Source of the DNA: Actinomadura sp. NBRC 104412
GTDB lineage: Bacteria; Actinomycetota; Actinomycetes; Streptosporangiales; Streptosporangiaceae
Assembly: GCF_030269515.1 (NCBI RefSeq)
Contig: NZ_BSTM01000014.1
Span: 73,733-137,732, forward strand
Direction: 5' to 3'
DNA: 64,000 nucleotides
Shown here in pieces: positions 24,868-33,269 of this stretch; position 1 is the first letter of the stretch; each line of letters begins with the position of its first letter. The notes beneath the pieces are model-generated. The model was given only the letters and a program-made list of their open reading frames with translations, ran no database searches and was not told where the DNA came from. Made by a program: the position numbers and the translations under genes.

Positions 24868-26724
24868 TCACTGACCGGCGATACGGGGAGCGGCGATGGC
24901 CTTCGCGCGGCCCCACTTCGCGTAGGTGGCCGAGATCGTCTGCGTCCGGGTCTTCTCCGTGCCGGCGGCCCTGAACCACAGCTGCGCCGGGCGTCCGGCG
25001 CGGTCCAGCCTGAGGGCGAACGAGACCTGCTGCGCCCCCGAGATCCTGACCAGTTGCGTGTAGAGCGCGCCGATCTCGGGGAGCCGGGTGAGCCGGTCCA
25101 TCGGGGCCGTGCCCCGGTAGATCTGCCCTTCCCGCTTGAACGTCGTGCTGGAGTTCAGCAGGGCGACGACGTTGCTCACCGCGCTGGCCGACCGGGCCTG
25201 CGCGGCCAGGGCCGGGTAACCCGAGGACTGGCCGCCGGCCGGGATCGTGCGCCAGGTCCTGCCGACCATGATGTACGAGACGTCGCCCACCAGGACGGCG
25301 CGGGTGGCGCGCCGTGTCTCACCCGTTCCCGCGACGTTCATGCTGTAGGACGGGGACGAACCGTTCACCAGGTTGAACGTCCCCTTGGCCACGGACTTGC
25401 CGCCGCAGCAGCCGGCCCGCTTGTAGGTGAACGAGGCGCCGGACGCCTGCGAGGTCGCCTGCTGGACACGGGTCGCCAGCGCCGCCGCGGCCGGGTCGGC
25501 GGGGCCGGGCGGCGCCGCGGGCCGCGGGCTTCCGCTGGTCGCCGGGCCGGTGGGGCCGACGGAGTCGTTGTCGTCGCCGCCCAGGAACAGCGCCGCGCCG
25601 ACCGTGCTGCCGGCGATCACCACGACCGCGAGCGCGGCGGCGACGACCCAGGAACGGCCGCGCTGTCCCCCGCCCTCGGGCGCGCTGGGAGGCGGGAACG
25701 TGGAGAGGTCCGGGTGCGCCGATGTCGCCGTCGGGGCGGTGGCGGTCGTCCCCGGCGGGTCGGGCCATGCCGACGGGACGGCCGCGGGCTGTGCCATGCG
25801 GGCGGCGGGCGCCTTGGACGCCTTCGCGGGCTTCGGCTTGGGCACCTTCGGTGTCTTCCCCGGCGCGGGCTCGGGCTGCCTGGCGGCCTGCTCGGCCAGC
25901 TCGGTGAGGCGGCTGCGTCCCTGGGCGAGCCACGCGGGCCCGTACGCCTCGACCGCCGCGTCCTCCACCGCGCCCAGGAAGTCGGCGGCCGACTCGGGAC
26001 GCGAGCCCGGGTCCTTGGCCAGGCCCAGGGCGATCAGCTCGCGCAGCGGCCCGGGGACCATCTCCACCGGGATCGCGGCCTCGCGGTGCTGCTTGGCGAT
26101 CGCCGCCTGGGTGCGCCCGCCGTAGGGCGGATGCCCGGTCAGGCACTCGAAGAAGACGGCGCTGACCGCGTACAGGTCGGAGGCGACCGAGGCGGGCGCG
26201 CCGTCCCACAGCTCGGGCGCGGCGTACGAGGGGATGGTCTGCGCCTCGGTGCCGGAGCGGGCCAGGGCGAAGTCGGTCAGCCGGCAGTTGCCCTCGCCGT
26301 CGATCAGGATCTCCGCCGGGCGCAGCGTGCCGTGCGCGATCGCCTTGGCGTGCGCGGCGGCCAGCCCGAGCAGCGAGCCGCTGACCATGGCCAGCGCCGC
26401 CAGCGGCCCGGTCGGGCCCTGGGCGGCCAGCAGCCGGCGCAGCCCCAGGCCCTCCACCCGTTCCATCACGATCGCGGTTCCCTCGGGGGATTCCACGAAT
26501 TCGTAGAAGTCCACGACGTTCGGGTCCTCAAGCTGCGACAGGCGGCGCGCCACCGCGCGAAAGCGCGAGAGGAACGCCTCGTCACCGTCCAGCCGCCGGT
26601 CGAGATACTTGATCACGACCTTGGTCTGGGTGACCTCGTCGAGGGCGAGCATGACCCGGCCGGTGACACCCGCGCCCAGCTCCTGGACGTGGGAGAAGCC
26701 AGGGACCATCCAGCCGTCAGCCAC
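24868..26724 (-). CDS. Membrane-anchored serine/threonine kinase-like protein, probable pseudokinase
   Basis: 618 residues from a GTG at 26724 preceded by AAAGGGATGG; the frame stays open further upstream without a good ribosome site. Residues about 10-265 have a kinase fold: Gly loop GAGVTGRV (17-24) and VVIK (Lys39). The catalytic loop reads HGTLRPAE (131-138) instead of HRDLKPxN, so the catalytic Asp is replaced; the DFG motif is DFA (151-153). A Pro/Lys-rich linker, one membrane helix (about 365-390, WVVAAALAVVVIAG) and an outer LppX-like domain follow. It may work as a scaffold or sensor. Neighbours give no partner. Confidence 0.8.
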   Translation of the reverse strand: MADGWMVPGFSHVQELGAGVTGRVMLALDEVTQTKVVIKYLDRRLDGDEAFLSRFRAVARRLSQLEDPNVVDFYEFVESPEGTAIVMERVEGLGLRRLLAAQGPTGPLAALAMVSGSLLGLAAAHAKAIAHGTLRPAEILIDGEGNCRLTDFALARSGTEAQTIPSYAAPELWDGAPASVASDLYAVSAVFFECLTGHPPYGGRTQAAIAKQHREAAIPVEMVPGPLRELIALGLAKDPGSRPESAADFLGAVEDAAVEAYGPAWLAQGRSRLTELAEQAARQPEPAPGKTPKVPKPKPAKASKAPAARMAQPAAVPSAWPDPPGTTATAPTATSAHPDLSTFPPPSAPEGGGQRGRSWVVAAALAVVVIAGSTVGAALFLGGDDNDSVGPTGPATSGSPRPAAPPGPADPAAAALATRVQQATSQASGASFTYKRAGCCGGKSVAKGTFNLVNGSSPSYSMNVAGTGETRRATRAVLVGDVSYIMVGRTWRTIPAGGQSSGYPALAAQARSASAVSNVVALLNSSTTFKREGQIYRGTAPMDRLTRLPEIGALYTQLVRISGAQQVSFALRLDRAGRPAQLWFRAAGTEKTRTQTISATYAKWGRAKAIAAPRIAGQ

Positions 26725-26908
26725 GTGCGAGCCATCCCTTTCGAATACGGCCGGTTCCGGGTGCGCGTGAGGCTCCCGTAATGCCTTGTGACCGGTTGCC
26801 TTGAGACTGAGCTGTGGGCGCAATGGTATCTGTGTATCCGGTGGAATATCGGCCGCTTAGCGCACAGGTCACGAGCAGATGCCGAACTGCAACTGAGAGA
26901 CTGGGCCG
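26725..26908. other. Divergent intergenic region, kinase-like gene and hemL
   Basis: 184 bp holding both promoters. I see no clear operator or -10/-35 pair. Confidence 0.35.
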
Positions 26909-28231
26909 GTGACCGAATTCCATGTCTCCCAGCATGTCTCCCAGCAAGTCTCCCAGCGGCTGTTCGACAGAGCGACCCGGGTGGTGCCCGGCGGGGTCAA
27001 CTCGCCGGTGCGGGCCTTCCGCGCGGTGGGCGGCACGCCGCCGTTCATGACGGGCGGGCGCGGGCCCTACCTCACCGACGCCGACGGCAACGAGTACGTC
27101 GACCTCGTCTGCTCGTGGGGGCCGCTGATCCTCGGGCACGCCCACCCGGCGGTGGTCGAGGCGGTGCGGGCGGCGGCCGGGCGCGGCACGTCCTACGGGG
27201 CGCCCACGCCGGGCGAGGTGGAGCTGGCCGAGGAGATCACCTCCCGCGCGCCGGTGGACATGGTGCGGCTGGTCAACTCCGGCACCGAGGCGACCATGTC
27301 GGCGATCCGGCTGGCGCGCGGCTTCACCGGCCGGACGAAGGTCGTGAAGTTCGCGGGGTGCTACCACGGCCATGTGGACGCGCTGCTCGCCGCCGCCGGG
27401 TCGGGCGTGGCCACGCTGGCGCTCCCGGACACCCCCGGCGTCACCGGCGCCACCACCGCCGACACCCTCGTCCTGCCGTACAACGACGTGGCCGCGATCG
27501 AGACGGCCTTCGACGAGCACGGCACCGACATCGCCTGCGTGATCACCGAGGCGGTGCCGTGCAACATGGGCGTGGTGCCGCCGCTGCCCGACTTCAACCG
27601 GCTGCTGAAGGCGCTGTGCGAGCGGTACGGCGCGCTGCTGGTGGTGGACGAGGTGCTCACCGGGTTCCGCGCGTCGCCGTCCGGCTGGTACGGGATCGAG
27701 GGCGTGGCCGGTGACCTGATGACCTTCGGCAAGGTGATGGGCGGCGGGCTGCCCGCGGCGGCCTTCGGCGGCCGTGCGGAGATCATGGAGCGGCTCGCGC
27801 CGGCCGGTCCCGTCTACCAGGCGGGCACGCTGTCGGGGAACCCGCTGGCCACCGCCGCCGGGCTGGCGACGCTGCGCAACGCCACGCCCGAGGTGTACGA
27901 GGCGATCGACCGTTCGGCCGCGCTCGTGGCGAGCGCCGCGTCGGAGGCCCTGGAGAAGGAGGGCGTCCCGCACCGGGTGCAGGCGGCGGGCAACCTGTTC
28001 TCGGTGTTCTTCACGGGGGAGGCGGTCGGGGACTTCGCCGCCGCGCAGCGCCAGGACGGCGCGGCCTACGCCGCCTTCTTCCACGCCGCCCTCGAACGCG
28101 GCGTGTACCTGCCGCCTTCGGCGTACGAGGTGTGGTTCCTGTCGGCGGCGCACGACGAGACGGCCTTGGAACGGGTCGTCGACGCGCTCCCGCACGCCGC
28201 TCGCGCCGCCGCGGCGGCCCAGTCCGGCTGA
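26909..28231 (+). CDS. hemL: Glutamate-1-semialdehyde 2,1-aminomutase
   Basis: 440-residue PLP enzyme that turns glutamate-1-semialdehyde into 5-aminolevulinate, the step after hemA. The PLP Lys lies in MTFGKVMGGGLPAAAFGG; NSGTEATMSAIRLARG and VVDEVLTGFR are also typical. GTG 26909 is used. The N-terminus carries a short repeat (VSQHVSQQVSQ, from three 12-bp units) not seen in standard members; initiation could also occur nearer to RLFDRA. It stands apart from the rex-hem operon, divergent from the kinase-like gene. Confidence 0.95.
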   Translation: MTEFHVSQHVSQQVSQRLFDRATRVVPGGVNSPVRAFRAVGGTPPFMTGGRGPYLTDADGNEYVDLVCSWGPLILGHAHPAVVEAVRAAAGRGTSYGAPTPGEVELAEEITSRAPVDMVRLVNSGTEATMSAIRLARGFTGRTKVVKFAGCYHGHVDALLAAAGSGVATLALPDTPGVTGATTADTLVLPYNDVAAIETAFDEHGTDIACVITEAVPCNMGVVPPLPDFNRLLKALCERYGALLVVDEVLTGFRASPSGWYGIEGVAGDLMTFGKVMGGGLPAAAFGGRAEIMERLAPAGPVYQAGTLSGNPLATAAGLATLRNATPEVYEAIDRSAALVASAASEALEKEGVPHRVQAAGNLFSVFFTGEAVGDFAAAQRQDGAAYAAFFHAALERGVYLPPSAYEVWFLSAAHDETALERVVDALPHAARAAAAAQSG

Positions 28232-28296
28232 GGCACGCCCGGCGATCATTTAGGACGATCTAGTATTGCTGCCGATCTCCTTTTAGTATCGCTTAC

Positions 28297-29226
28297 ATGC
28301 TGGATCTGGAACGGCTGCGGGCCCTGCACGCCGTGGCGACCTACGGCTCGGTCAGCGCCGCCGCCGACGTCCTCCACGTCACCACTTCGGCGGTATCGCA
28401 GCAACTGGCCAAGCTGGAACGGGAGACCGGGCAGAAGCTGCTGGAGCGCAACGGGCGCGGCGTTCGCCTCACCGACGCGGCGCTGCTGCTCGTCGAGCAC
28501 GCCGACCGCATCCTGTCGCTGGTCGAGCAGGCCCAGGCCGATCTGGAGGCCCAGCGCGGCGCCGTGGTGGGCCGGCTCACGGTGGCAGCGTTCCCCACCG
28601 CCATCCGCGGGCTGATGCCGGCCGCGCTGGGACGCCTGCGCGCCGACCACCCCGGGCTCTCGGTGCTGCTCCGCGAGGACGACCCGCTGCGGAGCATGCC
28701 GCTGGTGGCGCGCGGCGACCTCGACATGGCCATCACCCAGGACTGGAACAACAAGCCGATGGCGATACAGGAGGGCCTGCAGAAGGGCGCGATCTGCGAC
28801 GACGTCGTCGATGTCGCGCTGCCCGCCGACCACCCCCTGGCCGGGCGGGACGAGATCGAGCTCAAGGAACTGGCCGGCGACCCGTGGATCAGCTCGTCCC
28901 CGGACAGCATCTGCTGCGACTGGCTGATGCGCACCCTGCGCGCGATCGACTCCGAACCCCGCATCGACCACATGGCCTACGAGTTCGCCACCCAGCTCTC
29001 CCTGGTCGCCGGCGGGCTCGGCAACGCCGTCCTGCCGCGGATGGGCCGCTGCGACGTCCCGGACGGCGTGGTGGTCGTCCCGCTGTCCTCCCCGCTGATC
29101 CGCCGGGTGTACGCGGTGTGGCGGGAGGAGGCCGCCCGCCGTCCCGCCATCCGCGCCGCCCTGGACGCCCTCCGCGCCTCCGTCCCGGCCGGGCTCACCC
29201 CCTTGGGGGCCGCCGCCGCACGCTGA
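28297..29226 (+). CDS. LysR-family transcriptional regulator
   Basis: 309-residue regulator. The N-terminal HTH is residues 1-60 (YGSVSAAADVLHVTTSAVSQ, then QLAKLERETGQKLLERNGRG) and the effector domain about 90-295. The effector pocket cannot be read; Cys pair SICCDW near residue 208 could be redox-sensitive, but this is only a suggestion. It starts 65 bp after hemL in a relatively AT-rich gap, so it probably has its own promoter. Confidence 0.88.
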   Translation: MLDLERLRALHAVATYGSVSAAADVLHVTTSAVSQQLAKLERETGQKLLERNGRGVRLTDAALLLVEHADRILSLVEQAQADLEAQRGAVVGRLTVAAFPTAIRGLMPAALGRLRADHPGLSVLLREDDPLRSMPLVARGDLDMAITQDWNNKPMAIQEGLQKGAICDDVVDVALPADHPLAGRDEIELKELAGDPWISSSPDSICCDWLMRTLRAIDSEPRIDHMAYEFATQLSLVAGGLGNAVLPRMGRCDVPDGVVVVPLSSPLIRRVYAVWREEAARRPAIRAALDALRASVPAGLTPLGAAAAR

Positions 29227-29286
29227 CCCGCCGGGCGGAGGCCGCCGGTCGGGAGGCGGGCGGAGCGCGGGTAATCTGGCCACGCC

Positions 29287-29925
29287 ATGACTGACAAGAC
29301 GATCGTTCACCTGCTGCGGCACGGTGAGGTGCATAATCCCGACGGCGTCCTGTACGGGCGGCTGCCCGGTTACCGCCTGAGCGAGGACGGGGTCCTCATG
29401 GCGAAGGCGGCCGCGCGGTGGTTCGCGGAGCGGGACGTCGCCGCGATCTTCTCCTCACCGATGCAGCGCGCCGTGGAGACGGCCGCGCCCATCGCCGAGG
29501 CGTTCGGCCTGACGGTGACGGTGGACGACGGCCTGCTGGAGGCCGACAACCACTTCGAGGGCATGACCTTCGGGGTGGGCAAGGGCTCGCTGCGCCGCCC
29601 AGAGCACTGGCGGTACCTGATCAACCCGTTCCGGCCGTCATGGGGCGAGCCGTACAAGCAGATCGCCGCGCGGATGCGGGCGGCGGTGATCAGGGCACGC
29701 GAGGCGGCGCGCGGCCACGAGGCGGTCTGCGTCAGTCACCAGTTGCCGATCTGGATCCTGCGCCTGCACGCCGAGCATCGCAGGCTCTGGCACCATCCGG
29801 TCAAGCGCGAATGCGGCCTGGCCAGCGTGACCAGCCTGTCGTTCGAGGGGACGCGGCTGGTGGAGGTGACCTACCGGGAGCCCGCCGCCGGCATCGCGAA
29901 GGGACCCAGTGTCGCGGGCGCCTGA
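29287..29925 (+). CDS. Histidine phosphatase family protein
   Basis: 212-residue phosphoglycerate-mutase-like enzyme. The catalytic LLRHGEVHNP (phospho-His in RHG, residues about 11-13) and the late VSHQLPIW His are present, with a SSPMQRAVETA block. It lies just upstream of the resABC operon; members of the family in this position are common in actinomycetes, with unknown substrate. Its stop codon lies inside a small GGGCG/CGCCC inverted repeat. Confidence 0.88.
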   Translation: MTDKTIVHLLRHGEVHNPDGVLYGRLPGYRLSEDGVLMAKAAARWFAERDVAAIFSSPMQRAVETAAPIAEAFGLTVTVDDGLLEADNHFEGMTFGVGKGSLRRPEHWRYLINPFRPSWGEPYKQIAARMRAAVIRAREAARGHEAVCVSHQLPIWILRLHAEHRRLWHHPVKRECGLASVTSLSFEGTRLVEVTYREPAAGIAKGPSVAGA

Positions 29926-29943
29926 GACGCCCGTTAGATTGTG

Positions 29944-29960
29944 TACTACGTCTTGTAGTA
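29944..29960. promoter_or_regulatory. BlaI/MecI-type operator before resA
   Basis: TACTACGTCTTGTAGTA is a perfect 6-bp inverted repeat (TACTAC/GTAGTA) around GTCTT. This is the classic half-site of BlaI/MecI/CopY-family repressors. It ends 8 bp before the resA start, overlapping the ribosome binding site region; a TTAGAT just upstream could be the -10 element. Confidence 0.7.
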
Positions 29961-29968
29961 GGAGGGTC

Positions 29969-30574
29969 GTGTTGAGCCCCCGAGCGATCACCGTGCGCGC
30001 CGCGTCCGCCCTGCCGGCCGGCCTCGCGGCCTGCGCTCTGCTCGCCGGCTGCGCGGGCACCGGCGCGTCCGGGGACGGCACGGGCGGCGGCAACCGGTTC
30101 GTCGCGGGCGACGGCTCCGTCCAGGTGATCAAGGCGGCCGACCGCAAGGCCCCGGTGCGGGCCTCGGGCACAACCCTGGAGGGCGAGCGCTTCGCGCTGC
30201 CCGACGGCGATGACAAGGTCACCGTCGTGAACTTCTGGGCGTCGTGGTGCGCGCCGTGCCGCGGCGAGGCGCCCTCGCTGAAGCAGGTCCACGACGAGAC
30301 GGTGAGCAAGGGCGAGGACGTCCGGTTCGTCGGGGTGGCGTTCAAGGACGCCAAGGCCAACGCGCTGGCCTTCGAGCGCACCTTCAAGATCACTTATCCG
30401 AGCCTGTTCGACGCCGACGGCGCCGTGACCCTCGCCTTCCGCGAGGTCCCGCCGAACGCGATCCCCACCACCCTCGTCCTCGACCGCCAGGGCCGGGTCG
30501 CGGCCCGCGTCATCGGCGCCACCACCTACTCCAAGCTGCGTCCCCTCGTCACCCAGATCCTCGAAGAACGATGA
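29969..30574 (+). CDS. resA: TlpA/ResA-family thioredoxin-like lipoprotein
   Basis: 201-residue extracytoplasmic thiol reductase for apocytochrome c. A signal peptide with lipobox LLAGC anchors it; the redox motif is WCAPC (NFWASWCAPCRGEAPSL, near residue 92) and the cis-Pro block is NAIPTTLVLD. GTG 29969 lies 5 nt after AGGAGGG; an in-frame start 20 codons upstream is unlikely because the operator and ribosome site lie between. First gene of resA-ccdA-resB-resC. Confidence 0.92.
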   Translation: MLSPRAITVRAASALPAGLAACALLAGCAGTGASGDGTGGGNRFVAGDGSVQVIKAADRKAPVRASGTTLEGERFALPDGDDKVTVVNFWASWCAPCRGEAPSLKQVHDETVSKGEDVRFVGVAFKDAKANALAFERTFKITYPSLFDADGAVTLAFREVPPNAIPTTLVLDRQGRVAARVIGATTYSKLRPLVTQILEER

Positions 30575-31320
30575 CCGCCCTGGACACCACCGAGCTGGTG
30601 GCGGGCGGGTCGCTGCTGGTGGCGGGGCCGCTGGCGGCGCTGGCGGGCGTGGTGTCGTTCGTGTCGCCGTGCGTGCTGCCGCTGGTGCCCGGCTACCTGT
30701 CGTACGTGACCGGGATGACCGGCGCCGACCTGGCCGAGCAGCGGCGGGGGCGGCTGCTGGCGGGGGCGGCGCTGTTCATCGCCGGGTTCACCGTGGTGTT
30801 CGTGACGGCCGGGGTGGCGTTCGGCGGGCTGGGACGGTGGCTGCTGGAGTACCAGGACCCCATCACCCGGGTGCTCGGCGCGGCCACCATCGTGTTCGGG
30901 CTGGCGTTCATGGGACTGGTCCCGGGCCTGCAACGGACGCTCAAGCCGGGACGGCTGCCGGCGGCCGGGATGGCGGGCGCGCCGCTGCTGGGCGTGCTGT
31001 TCGGGCTCGGCTGGACGCCCTGCATCGGGCCCACGCTGGCCGCGGTGCAGGCCCTGGCGTTCAGCGAGGCGAGCGCGGGCCGCGGGGCGCTATTGTCGCT
31101 GGCGTACTGCGCGGGCCTGGGCCTGCCGTTCGTGCTGACGGCGCTGGCGTACCGGCGGGCGCTCGGCGCGTTCGGCGCGGTGAAGCGGCGTTACGCGGTG
31201 GTGATGCGGGTCGGCGGGGGCATGCTCGTCGCCCTCGGCGTGCTGCTGGTGACCGGGCTGTGGGGCGATCTGACCATCGAGCTGAAGTCGTGGATCGGCG
31301 GCTTCGAGACGGTGATGTGA
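30571..31320 (+). CDS. ccdA: Cytochrome c biogenesis protein CcdA
   Basis: 249-residue membrane protein with about six helices that carries reducing power from cytoplasmic thioredoxin to ResA. The two membrane Cys are in FVSPCVLPLVPGYLSY (helix 1) and GWTPCIGPTLAAV (helix 4), the hallmark pair. ATG 30571 overlaps the resA stop (ATGA); resB follows at once. Confidence 0.94.
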   Translation: MTALDTTELVAGGSLLVAGPLAALAGVVSFVSPCVLPLVPGYLSYVTGMTGADLAEQRRGRLLAGAALFIAGFTVVFVTAGVAFGGLGRWLLEYQDPITRVLGAATIVFGLAFMGLVPGLQRTLKPGRLPAAGMAGAPLLGVLFGLGWTPCIGPTLAAVQALAFSEASAGRGALLSLAYCAGLGLPFVLTALAYRRALGAFGAVKRRYAVVMRVGGGMLVALGVLLVTGLWGDLTIELKSWIGGFETVM

Positions 31321-33264
31321 GTGGCGAAGACGACCACGCCCGACACCAGGGCCGACATCAAGGCCGATACCGAAGCCGGTACCGAGGCCGCGGCGACGGG
31401 CGCTCCCGCCGAACGGCGCGCGCCCGGTGAGGCCCCCGAGGCACCCAGGCCGCGTGGGTTCGGCCCCATCGGGTGGCTGCGCTGGGGCTGGCGCCAGCTC
31501 ACCACGATGCGGACGGCGCTGATCCTGCTGTTCCTGGTGGCGCTGGGCGCCGTCCCCGGTTCGGTGCTGCCGCAGCGCGGGCAGGCGCCGGAGAGGGTCG
31601 CCGAGTACTTCGAGAAGCACGCCACGCTGGCGCCCTGGTTCGACCGGCTGTCGCTGTTCGACGTGTTCGCCGCGCCCTGGTTCGCGGCGATCTACATCCT
31701 GCTGTTCGTGTCGCTGGCCGGCTGCGTGATCCCGCGGGCGTTCCAGCACTACAAGGCGATGCGTGCCCGTCCGCCCGCGGCGCCGCGCAACCTGCTGCGG
31801 CTGCCGCAGTCCGCGTCGTTCGAGACCGACGCCGAACCGGAGGCGGTGCTGGCCGAGGCGCGCAAGATACTGCGCAAGCGCCGGTTCCGGGTGGACGGGG
31901 GCGTGACCGCCCGAGCGCCCGGAGGGCGGTCACGCGGCTTTTCCGGGGGGTCTGGGGGGTCGCCCCCCCAGGATGATGCGGCCGCCCGAGCGCCCGGAGG
32001 GCGGTCACGCGGCTTTTCCGGGGGGTCTGGGGGGTCGCCCCCCCAGGATGATGCGGCCGCCCGAGCGCCCGGAGGGCGGTCACGCGGCTTTTCCGGGAGG
32101 TCTGGGGGGTCGTCCCCCCAGGATGATGCGGCCGCTCGAGAGCAGTTGTCTTCCCAGGTTGACAGCGGCGCGGTGTCCGCGGAGAAGGGGTACTTGGGTG
32201 AGACCGGCAACCTGGTCTTCCACCTGGCCCTGCTCGCGCTGCTGTTCGCGCTGGGAATGGGCAACGTGTTCGGCTACCGCGGCAACGTGGTGGTCAGCGA
32301 GGGAAAGTCGTTCGCCAACGCCCTGTCGTACTACGACCAGTTCACGCCCGGACGGCGGTTCGACACCGACAGGCTGCCGCCGTTCTCCCTGACACTGGAC
32401 GACTTCAAGGCCACGTACCAGACCCAGGGCGTGCAGCGCGGGCAGGCGACCGACTACCAGGCGAGGCTGCGGTTCCGGGAGACGCCCTCGTCCCCGGAGA
32501 AGCCGTACAACCTGCGCGTCAACCATCCGCTCTCGGTGGGCGGCGCGAAGGTCTACCTGCTCAACCACGGGTACGCGCCCGTCTTCACCGTGCGGGACGC
32601 CAAGGGGAACATCGCCTTCCAGGACTCGGTGCCGTTCCTGCCGATGGAACAGCGCAACTACACCTCCGAAGGCGTCGTGAAGGTCCCCGACGCCGAACCC
32701 GAGCAACTGGCCTTCTACGCCATCCTGTGGCCGACCGCCGTGGCCGACCAGGACGGCAAGCAGATCGTCTCGGGCTTCCCCGCGCCGCTGCGCCCCGTGG
32801 TGACGATCTCCTCGTTCAAGGGCGACATCGGGCTGGACACGGGGAACCCCCAGTCGGTCTACAAGCTGGAGGGCATCGGCAGGACGCTGCACCCGGTGAA
32901 GGGCGGGCAGAAGCTGCTGGAACCCGGGGAGACCTTCACGCTCCCCGGCGGCGCCGGATCGATCACCTTCGACGGGATGCGCGAGTGGGCGAGCCTGTCG
33001 GTCAACCACGACCCCGGGCGGATGCCCGCGCTGGTCGCGGCCGTGCTGGCGATCGTGGCGATCGTGGCGTCGTTCATGGTGCGGCGCCGCCGGGTGTGGG
33101 TCCGGGCGCGGGCCGGTGAGGGCGGGCGTACCGTGGTCGAGGCCGGGGGGCTCACGCTCGGGAACCCGACCCCGGAGTTCGACGAGATCGTGGCCGCGCT
33201 GCGCGGCACCGTGGTCCGGGACGAGCGTCCCGAGCGGGACCCGGCGACCGAGACGAAGGAGTGA
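31321..33264 (+). CDS. resB: Cytochrome c biogenesis protein ResB with an in-frame repeat insert
   Basis: 647-residue membrane protein of the haem-delivery complex for cytochrome c (system II) with ResC. Charged N-terminus, helices about 60-80 and 115-135, then a large outer domain after the third helix (about 300-320) and a last helix near 575. Residues 197-271 are three direct 25-residue repeats (ARAPGGRSRGFSGGSGG, then SPPQDDAA), an insert I do not know from other ResB proteins; it lies in the loop before helix 3. GTG 31321 follows the ccdA stop directly. Confidence 0.92.
   Translation: MAKTTTPDTRADIKADTEAGTEAAATGAPAERRAPGEAPEAPRPRGFGPIGWLRWGWRQLTTMRTALILLFLVALGAVPGSVLPQRGQAPERVAEYFEKHATLAPWFDRLSLFDVFAAPWFAAIYILLFVSLAGCVIPRAFQHYKAMRARPPAAPRNLLRLPQSASFETDAEPEAVLAEARKILRKRRFRVDGGVTARAPGGRSRGFSGGSGGSPPQDDAAARAPGGRSRGFSGGSGGSPPQDDAAARAPGGRSRGFSGRSGGSSPQDDAAAREQLSSQVDSGAVSAEKGYLGETGNLVFHLALLALLFALGMGNVFGYRGNVVVSEGKSFANALSYYDQFTPGRRFDTDRLPPFSLTLDDFKATYQTQGVQRGQATDYQARLRFRETPSSPEKPYNLRVNHPLSVGGAKVYLLNHGYAPVFTVRDAKGNIAFQDSVPFLPMEQRNYTSEGVVKVPDAEPEQLAFYAILWPTAVADQDGKQIVSGFPAPLRPVVTISSFKGDIGLDTGNPQSVYKLEGIGRTLHPVKGGQKLLEPGETFTLPGGAGSITFDGMREWASLSVNHDPGRMPALVAAVLAIVAIVASFMVRRRRVWVRARAGEGGRTVVEAGGLTLGNPTPEFDEIVAALRGTVVRDERPERDPATETKE
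31909..32133. repeat. Three tandem 75-bp in-frame repeats inside resB
   Basis: Units at 31909-31983, 31984-32058 and 32059-32133. Each has an outer GACCGCCC...GGGCGGTC-type inverted repeat at its head and a core hairpin CTGGGGGG-TCGY-CCCCCCAG. The first two units are nearly identical; the third has a few changes. 75 bp keeps the resB frame. Confidence 0.95.
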
Positions 33265-33269
33265 CGAGG

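Noticed and set aside
24337..26781. 814-codon plus-strand frame
   Set aside because: Shadow of the kinase-like gene on the minus strand.
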